10,512 nucleotides of DNA from an uncultured Clostridia bacterium (GTDB lineage: Bacteria > Bacillota > Clostridia > Oscillospirales > Acutalibacteraceae): the NCBI GenBank assembly GCA_937895645.1, contig CALBKQ010000157.1:1-10512 (forward strand). The letters are read 5' to 3'. The notes under the pieces were generated by a model, which was not told the DNA's origin, ran no database searches, and saw only the letters and a program-made list of their open reading frames with translations. The translations under genes were made by a program, and so were the position numbers. Below are positions 4,819-10,512 of the stretch, piece after piece. Numbering within the stretch: position 1 is the stretch's first letter; every line of letters begins with the position of its first letter.

Positions 4819-5583
4819 ATGCTTCTTACAGTTGATATAGGTAACACAAATATAAATCTTGGCATTTTTAATAATGACGAGCTTACAATGAGTGCCCGTA
4901 TTTCTACTGACCGTCAGAAAACTGACGACCAATATGCAGTTGATTTTGTAAACATTTTTTCAGTTTACAGCATTAAAGCAAGTGAAATTGAAGGTTCTGT
5001 AATCTCATCAGTTGTACCTGAAATTACTGTTCATATTAAAAACGCAATCAAGCGTCTTACAAACAAAAAAGTTATTGTGCTCTCGCCCGGAGTAAAAACT
5101 GGGCTTAATATTCTTATTGATAATCCTGCTCAACTTGGTGCAGACCTTGCTGCAGGTGCAGTTGGTACAGTAAGTGAATACCCATTACCTGCGTTTATTG
5201 TGGATTTAGGTACTGCTACAAAAATCTGCGCAGTTGATGAAAACCGCAATTTTAGAGGTTGTATGATTGCCCCCGGTGTTGCGATTTCCCTAAAAGCACT
5301 TACTGACACAAGTTCACTTTTGCCTGCAATCCCCCTTGAGCCACCAAAAAAAGCTTGTGGAACTAACACTATTGAAAGTATGCAAAGTGGAATAGTACTT
5401 GGTACTGCATCTATGATTGATGGCATTGTTGAGCATTTTGTAAACGAACTTGGTGAGCCAAAAACAATTGTTGCAACAGGAGGACTTGCTAACTTTATTG
5501 CCCCTGTATGCAAAAGAGAAATGGTACTTGACCAAGACCTTATTCTTAAAGGGCTTAAAACAATCTACGAGAAAAACAACTAA
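4819..5583 (+). CDS. coaX: Type III pantothenate kinase
   Basis: Phosphorylates pantothenate with ATP, the first step of coenzyme A synthesis, in the cytoplasm. Type III enzymes belong to the ASKHA fold, need a monovalent cation and are not feedback-inhibited by CoA. The 254-residue length is normal. The phosphate-binding loop DIGNTN is at 6-11, the catalytic aspartate D109 lies in QLGADLA, and D129 in DLGTATK (129-135) corresponds to the cation-binding DxGTA motif. IAPGV follows at 150-154 and ATGG at 219-222. The usual second threonine of GTATT is lysine here, a modest variation. The ribosome binding site GAGGTGAG is good. The gene is followed 64 bases later by an ECF S-component on the same strand, consistent with pantothenate uptake. 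Confidence 0.96.
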   Translation: MLLTVDIGNTNINLGIFNNDELTMSARISTDRQKTDDQYAVDFVNIFSVYSIKASEIEGSVISSVVPEITVHIKNAIKRLTNKKVIVLSPGVKTGLNILIDNPAQLGADLAAGAVGTVSEYPLPAFIVDLGTATKICAVDENRNFRGCMIAPGVAISLKALTDTSSLLPAIPLEPPKKACGTNTIESMQSGIVLGTASMIDGIVEHFVNELGEPKTIVATGGLANFIAPVCKREMVLDQDLILKGLKTIYEKNN

Positions 5584-5647
5584 ATATTTGTTTGTCAAAT
5601 TTTGCATTGTATCCTATTTTCAGGAACAGTAGCGAGGAGGAATATAA

Positions 5648-6259
5648 ATGGCAAAGTCCACAAAACGAGCAAGAAAAAGAAAGACATTATTTCTTGCTCA
5701 AAACGCTATACTTACTTCCCTTATTGTACTTATGGCGTTCACACCAATCGGGTATTTACCAATAGGACCTGTAAAAATGACCTTTATTATGGTACCCGTT
5801 GCAGTTGGTGCAATCACTTTAGGCGAGAAATCGGGTGCATTTTTAGGGCTTGTATTCGGTATTACAAGTTTTATACAATGCTTCGGACTCGACCTTTTTG
5901 GCACAACGCTTTTCAGCATTAATCCTGTATATACATTCATAATGTGTATAGCACCTCGTGTGCTTATGGGTTATCTTTGTGGAGTAATTTATAAGCTTAT
6001 CGCAAGAAAAAAGCGAAAACTGGCATTAGTTATTGCAAGTTTTTTCGCCCCTGTACTTAACACAGTTTTCTTTATGAGTTTACTGATGATTTTCTTCGGA
6101 GAAAGCGATTACATAATGGGAATTCGTAATGGTGCAGAACTTTTACCATTTTTAGTTGCATTTGTTGGACTTAACGGAGTTATGGAAATTGTTACAACAA
6201 CAGTTATTGCTCCACCCGTTGCAAGTGCGGTTAAAAAAGCAGTAAAGAAATTCAATTAA
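5648..6259 (+). CDS. ECF transporter S-component, probably for pantothenate (PanT-like)
   Basis: Substrate-binding membrane subunit of an energy-coupling-factor vitamin transporter, which would work with the shared EcfA/EcfA'/EcfT module encoded elsewhere (group II arrangement). The 203-residue protein begins with a basic cytoplasmic stretch (KSTKRARKRK), then about six hydrophobic segments, near 16-34, 45-60, 63-80, 90-116, 124-150 and 164-192. The FTPIGYLPIGPVKMTF segment (31-46) and the small-residue-rich TM3 (GAFLGLVFG, 63-71) are typical of this fold. A strong GAGGAGGAAT site precedes the ATG at 5648. Following coaX directly makes pantothenate the likely substrate; the fold is secure but the substrate is inference. 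A weak internal promoter (TTGTCA, 17 bases, TATTTT; 5592-5620) may lie upstream. A strong terminator follows. Confidence 0.88.
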   Translation: MAKSTKRARKRKTLFLAQNAILTSLIVLMAFTPIGYLPIGPVKMTFIMVPVAVGAITLGEKSGAFLGLVFGITSFIQCFGLDLFGTTLFSINPVYTFIMCIAPRVLMGYLCGVIYKLIARKKRKLALVIASFFAPVLNTVFFMSLLMIFFGESDYIMGIRNGAELLPFLVAFVGLNGVMEIVTTTVIAPPVASAVKKAVKKFN

Positions 6260-6260
6260 A

Positions 6261-6297
6261 AAAATTGACCACTTGAATAAATCAAGTGGTCTTTTTT
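6261..6297. terminator. Bidirectional intrinsic terminator between convergent genes
   Basis: GACCACTTGA (6267-6276) pairs perfectly with TCAAGTGGTC (6282-6291) around a 5-base loop. Six T residues follow on the plus strand (6292-6297). On the minus strand an AATTTTTTT tract follows. It can end both the coaX operon and the convergent ylmH-like gene. Confidence 0.92.
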
Positions 6298-6301
6298 GTG
6301 C

Positions 6302-7036
6302 TTAAAAAACATCGACACTTATTACCAGTCGTTCTTTTTTAGTATGACGTAACACACCATTATATGTAAATCTACCGAATCCGCGAACTGAAACTTTATC
6401 ACCAACTTTAAGTATTGCAGATGGGCTTGTTTTAACAATGCCATTCACAAAGACTTTTTCTGTATGGAATATTGGCAACACTTGACTTCGCGACATTTTA
6501 TAAATAGCAGAAACTATAACATCAAGCCGTTCAGATGAAACTATAATTTCAAGATTTTCAGGTTGTGGCAGAATATCTGTTGGAATGTTCTCCGTCAGTT
6601 CACATTCAACTGTAGTGTGTCTTACTTGTGTTAGATTTTCCATTATATAATCAGCAATTGTTTCAAGGCAAAACAGATATCCTTTGTTTTCACTGATTAT
6701 TATGTCCCCCAGCACTTCGCGGCTGATTCCAAGACCCATAAGAGAACCAAGAAAATCACGATGAGAAAGATTGTCGGCAAATCTCTGATTAACAGGTTTT
6801 ATAAGAATAAATTTAATGGGATAATCGAATTTATCTGCAAAGTATTCTCGGTCACCAAAACAAGCAACACACCTTTCTGCATTTTTATATCCGCCCCACA
6901 AAGTTACAGGTACAGAAAAACGCATAGCAGAAATTTCTGATATTTCGGAAAGTCCCAAAAAATCAGAAAAAACTGTATAACCACGGTCATTAGCTCTTTG
7001 TGCCAATTCTTCAAATCGTTTTTGCTTTTCTGTCAT
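6302..7036 (-). CDS. ylmH: YlmH-family S4-domain RNA-binding protein
   Basis: YlmH proteins bind RNA and the ribosome, and recent Bacillus work links YlmH to rescue of stalled ribosomes. The 244-residue product has the YlmH N-terminal domain (YTVFSDFLGLSE near 20-31, WGGY at 47-50), the hallmark LSHRDFLGSLMGLGI (90-104) followed by REVLGDI, and a C-terminal S4 domain at about 166-225 (SERLDVIVSAIYKMSRSQ, then VFVNG and LKVGDKVSVRGFG). I chose the ATG at 7036, since GGTGA lies just upstream; in-frame TTG 7048 and GTG 7045 would overlap that site. In many Firmicutes ylmH sits in the ylm/divIVA cell-division cluster, but here it stands alone, convergent with the coaX operon. Confidence 0.92.
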   Translation of the reverse strand: MTEKQKRFEELAQRANDRGYTVFSDFLGLSEISEISAMRFSVPVTLWGGYKNAERCVACFGDREYFADKFDYPIKFILIKPVNQRFADNLSHRDFLGSLMGLGISREVLGDIIISENKGYLFCLETIADYIMENLTQVRHTTVECELTENIPTDILPQPENLEIIVSSERLDVIVSAIYKMSRSQVLPIFHTEKVFVNGIVKTSPSAILKVGDKVSVRGFGRFTYNGVLRHTKKERLVISVDVF

Positions 7037-7052
7037 TTCATTCACCAATACA

Positions 7053-7063
7053 AGTATATTATA
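7053..7063 (-). promoter_or_regulatory. Probable -10 region of the ylmH promoter
   Basis: On the minus strand TATAATATACT contains two overlapping -10 candidates, TATAAT (7063-7058) and TATACT (7058-7053). The only -35-like hexamer, TTGACC (7079-7074), lies in the loop of the preceding terminator and is 15 bases from TATACT. The promoter is plausible but not clean. Confidence 0.45.
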
Positions 7064-7087
7064 ACAAAGGTGGGGTCAAGCCCCACC
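7063..7087 (-). terminator. Intrinsic terminator of the pot operon
   Basis: On the minus strand GGTGGGG (7087-7081) pairs with CCCCACC (7075-7069) around a CTTGA loop, then TTTGTT. The GC-rich stem begins 8 bases past the potD-like stop codon. The U-tract is short and interrupted, so some readthrough into ylmH is possible. Confidence 0.75.
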
Positions 7088-7095
7088 CTATCATA

Positions 7096-8313
7096 TTATA
7101 CATTATAGTATTTTTTCATTCTGTTCTTTTTAAGAATATGAAGGATTATGATTACCGCCACAACTGCGATTACTGAAAAGAATGCAGTGTAAAGTCCTTT
7201 TGTGTCATTTTCACCTTTAACCTTCATCCATTGAGTATTCATATACTGCAATGTGTCAGTAGGCAAATTGTGAAAAGCCTGACTATTTTTAAGTTCGTCA
7301 GGGTAAACTGCGTCACTACTGCCAAGAGAATAATCAGGATTGTCTGTAACCGCCTTATTAGGTGTTGCATAGTAGATATACTCGGCATTGGCAAGGGCAA
7401 TTTCCGGCTCTAACATAAAGTTTATAAATGCCTCGGCACCCTTTTTATTTTGCGATGCACTTGGAATACACATAGCATCATAGAATGTATTAACGCCTTC
7501 TTCAGGGAATGCGAACGCTAAATCAGGGTTGTTTTCAACCATCAATTCGTAATCCCCTGCATAGTAAGTAGCAAAAGCGTATTCGCCACTTTCCATTTTA
7601 ATAAAGACTTCGTCCATTACATATTCAGGTTTTACTTTCTGGCGTTGTTCTAAAAGAAGTGCTGCCGCTGCATCCCAATCCGCTTTTTCTGTTGTATTGA
7701 TACTTTGTCCTAAAACAAACTGCGCAATAGCAAAAGAATCGCGAGGGTTATTGAACATAAGGATTTTACCTTTATATTGTTCGTCCCAGAGCACTTTCCA
7801 ACTTGTTGGTTTTTCTTTTACATATTTTGTATTGTAAATAAGGATTGTTGAGCCAACATTATAGATTACACCGTAATCACTTATTCCATTCTCTACAAGA
7901 TGACCATATTTATCTTTATCAAAATACTTGTCGTAGTTTGGAATATTATTGTAATCAAGTGGCAAAAGCATATCTTCTGAAATAAGGCGCTCAACCATAT
8001 AGTCAGATGGAATAATAATATCGTAACTTACCCCACCACCTGAAAGCTTTGAATACATATTTTCGTTTGACTCAAATGTTGTATAGTTTACATCACACCC
8101 TGTAAGGCGTTCAAACTCAGAAATCACATCAACTTCTTCGTCATCAATATATTCGCCCCAGTTATACACATTAAGTACTGTGCCCTGAAGACCAAGGTTT
8201 TTATAATATTCAATAGTATCAGCTGAGAAAAGGTCATCTTCTGCATAAACAGGAGTCACAAATACAGAAACAATCACAATAAAAGTGATAACTAAAGAGA
8301 GTAGTTTTTTCAT
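7096..8313 (-). CDS. potD: Spermidine/putrescine-type substrate-binding protein with C-terminal membrane anchor
   Basis: Extracellular binding subunit that captures polyamines and delivers them to PotBC. The 405-residue protein starts with a signal peptide (hydrophobic core about 3-20, cleavage after VYA at residue 24) that has no lipobox cysteine. The mature domain (about 25-365) matches the PotD/PotF fold: NVYNWGEYIDDE (48-59), SYDIIIPSDYMVERL (96-110), STILIYNTKYV (155-165) and AGDYELM (252-258). Then comes a predicted transmembrane helix (about 375-394, AFFSVIAVVAVIIILHILKK) with a basic tail ending KKYYNV. Family members are normally about 350 residues and either lipoproteins or periplasmic, so this anchor is unusual. 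It overlaps potC by 4 bases (ATGA) with a GGAGGG site inside potC. Exact polyamine specificity is not proven. Confidence 0.92.
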   Translation of the reverse strand: MKKLLSLVITFIVIVSVFVTPVYAEDDLFSADTIEYYKNLGLQGTVLNVYNWGEYIDDEEVDVISEFERLTGCDVNYTTFESNENMYSKLSGGGVSYDIIIPSDYMVERLISEDMLLPLDYNNIPNYDKYFDKDKYGHLVENGISDYGVIYNVGSTILIYNTKYVKEKPTSWKVLWDEQYKGKILMFNNPRDSFAIAQFVLGQSINTTEKADWDAAAALLLEQRQKVKPEYVMDEVFIKMESGEYAFATYYAGDYELMVENNPDLAFAFPEEGVNTFYDAMCIPSASQNKKGAEAFINFMLEPEIALANAEYIYYATPNKAVTDNPDYSLGSSDAVYPDELKNSQAFHNLPTDTLQYMNTQWMKVKGENDTKGLYTAFFSVIAVVAVIIILHILKKNRMKKYYNV

Positions 8314-9140
8314 TCGTTACCCTCCTTCTGCTTTTTTCTCTGTTTTTTATCAGAGCGTGACTGTGCCACATTCATAAGAATTAAAAGCACAAACATTGCA
8401 CCGAAAATAAGAGTTGAAAGAGCATACATATCAGGCTTTACGCGTTTCTTTGTCATTGAGAAAATGTGAATAGGCAAAGTCTGGAAATCAGGTCCGTTTG
8501 TAAAGTAACTGATTATGAAATCGTCAAGTGACAATGTAAACGCCATAATTGCACCTGAAATAATGCCTGGAAGAATTGCAGGAAATACAACCTTAAAAAA
8601 TGCTTTTACGGGATGACAACCCAAGTCCTGTGCCGCCTCAAAAATTCTGTTGTCAGTCTGTTTGAGTTTCGGCAATATTGACAGAATAACATAAGGCAAC
8701 TGGAATGTTACATGGGCAATAAGGATTGTGCCAAAGCCCAAAACATCTTTTTTGTTGAGCATTACCCCTGCAAAAACGAACAAGAGCATCATTGAAATAC
8801 CCGTTACGATTTCAGGGTTCATCATAGGAATATTTGTAACTGTCATTACAGATGACTTGACAAATTTGTTGCGCATTGAGTTAATTCCCACACTTGCGAG
8901 AGTACCAAGTACAGTTGCGATTGCAGCAGAAATTACTGCCAATACAATAGTATTTTTAAGGGCATCCATAGTTGCTTTATCGTGGAAAAGTTTTTCATAC
9001 CATTGAAGTGAAAATCCTTCAAAGATATATGTGCTTTCTGTTCCATTAAATGAGAACACCATCATTACAACCATTGGTGCATAAAGGAATATAAATACAA
9101 GTGCTAAGTAGATTTTAGATGCGAGAGATGTTTTTGTCAT
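8310..9140 (-). CDS. potC: Polyamine ABC transporter permease
   Basis: Second membrane subunit of the spermidine/putrescine importer, pairing with PotB to form the channel driven by PotA. The 276-residue protein has about six transmembrane segments, starting near 9-29, 63-85 and 105-127. The cytoplasmic EAA loop that docks on the ATPase is EAAQDLGCHPVKAFF (168-182), ending PAILPGI. SLDDFIISYF (204-213) is characteristic of PotC-type permeases. The C terminus is strongly basic (KKQRKKQK). It overlaps potB by 4 bases (ATGA), with GGAGGTG inside the potB end, indicating coupled translation. It resembles potI as well; the potABCD order favours potC. Confidence 0.94.
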   Translation of the reverse strand: MTKTSLASKIYLALVFIFLYAPMVVMMVFSFNGTESTYIFEGFSLQWYEKLFHDKATMDALKNTIVLAVISAAIATVLGTLASVGINSMRNKFVKSSVMTVTNIPMMNPEIVTGISMMLLFVFAGVMLNKKDVLGFGTILIAHVTFQLPYVILSILPKLKQTDNRIFEAAQDLGCHPVKAFFKVVFPAILPGIISGAIMAFTLSLDDFIISYFTNGPDFQTLPIHIFSMTKKRVKPDMYALSTLIFGAMFVLLILMNVAQSRSDKKQRKKQKEGNE

Positions 9141-9964
9141 ATAAGCACACCTCCGTCATCTTCACTGTCAGTAAAGTAATTAAGCACACCAAGACAGATT
9201 AAAATCATAACCATAAGCACAAGTGAGAGTGCTGCACCCAGGTTATAATTGTATGCAGTCTGGAACTGGCCTTCAATAACGTCACCAATAAGTGTAATCT
9301 GACCACCACCAAGTTTTTGTGTAATATAGAATGTACTTACACTTGGCACGAATACCATAGTTACGCCACTTGCAATACCGGGCACTGACAATGGGAATAT
9401 AACTTTTCTAAGACAATACCACTTGTTGCAACCCAAATCCTGTGCTGCTTCAACAAGGGAGTTATCCATTTTAGAAAGCGCAGTATATAAAGGCAGAATC
9501 ATATAAGGTAAGAAGTTATAAACCATACCTAAAACAACTGCTCCGCCAGTATTAAGCATCTGTAAAGGCTCTATACCGAACAGTCCTAAAAATCTGTTTA
9601 TTACACCTGATTCGCCTAAAATTGTAATCCATGAATAAGTACGGATTAAGAAACTCATCCACATTGGCAACATTACAAGCATTGTTGCAACACTTTGGAA
9701 CGATGCCTTTGTCTGTGCAAGAAAATAAGCAAAGGGATAAGCAATCAAAAGACAAATTACCGTTGCAACTGCACCGTAACTGATTGACAAAATAAAGGTA
9801 TTTGTGTAGTCACCAATCTGTACAATATTATCCGTTGTAAAATTGCCGTTTACGTCTGTGAAAGCGTAATAAATAACCATTATGAGCGGTGCTACTATAA
9901 ATAACACCGACCAGAGCATATAAGGTGCATTAAGCATCTTCTGAAGGAATGAGGACTTTTTCAT
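9137..9964 (-). CDS. potB: Polyamine ABC transporter permease
   Basis: First membrane subunit of the polyamine importer. The 275-residue protein has about six hydrophobic segments (near 15-34, 60-83, 93-115, 142-160, 190-210 and 240-262) and an EAA loop EAAQDLGCNKWYCLRKVIF (172-190) ending VPGI. LPMWMSFLIRTYSW (99-112) and FVPSVSTFYI (205-214) are typical PotB segments. Its ATG shares one base with the potA stop codon (TAATG), and GAGGAG lies just before it. It clearly belongs to one operon with the ATPase, potC and potD. The acidic C-terminal tail TDSEDDGG differs from the basic tail of potC. Confidence 0.94.
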   Translation of the reverse strand: MKKSSFLQKMLNAPYMLWSVLFIVAPLIMVIYYAFTDVNGNFTTDNIVQIGDYTNTFILSISYGAVATVICLLIAYPFAYFLAQTKASFQSVATMLVMLPMWMSFLIRTYSWITILGESGVINRFLGLFGIEPLQMLNTGGAVVLGMVYNFLPYMILPLYTALSKMDNSLVEAAQDLGCNKWYCLRKVIFPLSVPGIASGVTMVFVPSVSTFYITQKLGGGQITLIGDVIEGQFQTAYNYNLGAALSLVLMVMILICLGVLNYFTDSEDDGGVLI

Positions 9965-10512
9965 TACTCCTCACCTACCTCTGACAATTCGTCAAATTCG
10001 TCACTGAATGAACTATAGTCACCATAAAGACCTGAATACTGTGATTTTTTCATAATGTGCATTTCATCAGGGTCAATAGAAATACCGATTACGTCACCAA
10101 CTTCACTCTTTTCAGTAGTCTGAATCATCCACTTGAAATTGTCAATATCAACAATAATTTCATAATGAACGCCTTTGAAGGTTACTGATGTAACCGTGCC
10201 TTGTAACATACCTTTTTCAGGGGGAACAACGTCAATATCTTCAGGACGGATTACCACGTCAACAGGCTCATTTTTCTTAAAGCCCTTGTCAACGCACTGG
10301 AATTTAATATTATTGAATTCAACGGTAAAGTCTTCTTTCATAATACCGTCAAGGATATTACTTTCACCAATAAAGTCAGCAACAAAGGCATTTTTAGGCT
10401 CGTTGTAAATATCAAGAGGAGTGCCGATTTGCTGAATTTCGCCACCATTCATAACAACAACGGTATCTGACATTGAAAGTGCTTCTTCTTGGTCATGAGT
10501 AACATATATAAA
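9964..10512 (-). CDS. potA: Polyamine ABC transporter ATP-binding protein, C-terminal part
   Basis: ATPase subunit that powers polyamine import from the cytoplasmic face. The gene is cut by the right edge: 182 C-terminal residues are visible, of about 350-370 expected. The fragment opens with the switch-histidine region FIYVTHDQEEALSMSD (H6), followed by GGEIQQIGTPLDIYNEP and FVADFIGESN, standard for PotA/MalK-type ATPases. A TOBE regulatory domain follows at about 84-154 (VIRPEDIDV, GTVTSVTFKG, GDVIGISIDPDEMHIM). The C terminus is acidic (DEFDELSEVGEE). Walker A, signature and Walker B motifs lie outside the window. An internal ATG at 10473 is within the ATPase domain and is not a start. The operon promoter is also outside. 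Confidence 0.95.
   Translation of the reverse strand, partial: FIYVTHDQEEALSMSDTVVVMNGGEIQQIGTPLDIYNEPKNAFVADFIGESNILDGIMKEDFTVEFNNIKFQCVDKGFKKNEPVDVVIRPEDIDVVPPEKGMLQGTVTSVTFKGVHYEIIVDIDNFKWMIQTTEKSEVGDVIGISIDPDEMHIMKKSQYSGLYGDYSSFSDEFDELSEVGEE

Noticed and set aside
5130..5513. Minus-strand 127-codon open frame inside coaX
   Set aside because: It is antisense to a well-conserved gene with no ribosome site; coaX motifs lie in the plus frame.

Overview
The window is AT-rich (roughly 35-40% GC by eye). It looks like chromosome from an anaerobic, low-GC Gram-positive bacterium of class Clostridia, probably a gut Oscillospiraceae/Ruminococcaceae-type organism. The reasons are an oxygen-sensitive class III ribonucleotide reductase with its radical-SAM activase, a PflX-like radical SAM protein, strong GGAGG/GGTGAT ribosome binding sites, a CoaX pantothenate kinase beside an ECF-type vitamin transporter subunit, and a YlmH protein. 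The genus is inference. Coding density is high and no stretch above 300 bases lacks a gene; the longest gap is 4043-4223.

Left part (1-4042, all minus strand). Read in transcription order, a PflX-like radical SAM gene is followed by mscL-proC, which has its own promoter and ends in a clear terminator. Next come nrdG and then nrdD, the latter cut by the left edge. nrdD has a near-perfect sigma-A promoter covered by NrdR-box-like sites, so deoxyribonucleotide synthesis appears to be under NrdR control.

Middle (4043-4818). This is the most accessory-looking part. It holds an array of short palindromes separated by the octamer GTGAAGTT or its complement. It also holds a small XRE-type regulator divergent from a small four-cysteine protein, with a 10-bp direct repeat across the shared promoter region, and a degenerate imperfect palindrome.

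Right part. coaX and an ECF S-component (probably PanT) form a plus-strand pair that would import pantothenate and phosphorylate it for coenzyme A. They converge on a ylmH-like gene across a bidirectional terminator. From 7096 to the right edge a potABCD polyamine ABC transporter operon lies on the minus strand, with 1- to 4-base overlaps between genes. Its binding protein is unusual: it has a cleavable signal peptide without a lipobox cysteine and a C-terminal transmembrane anchor.

Most of the window is housekeeping. I see no convincing new multi-gene system. The best candidates for something undescribed are the XRE/Cys-rich divergent pair, the hairpin-octamer array, the MscL zinc-ribbon fusion and the C-terminally anchored PotD.
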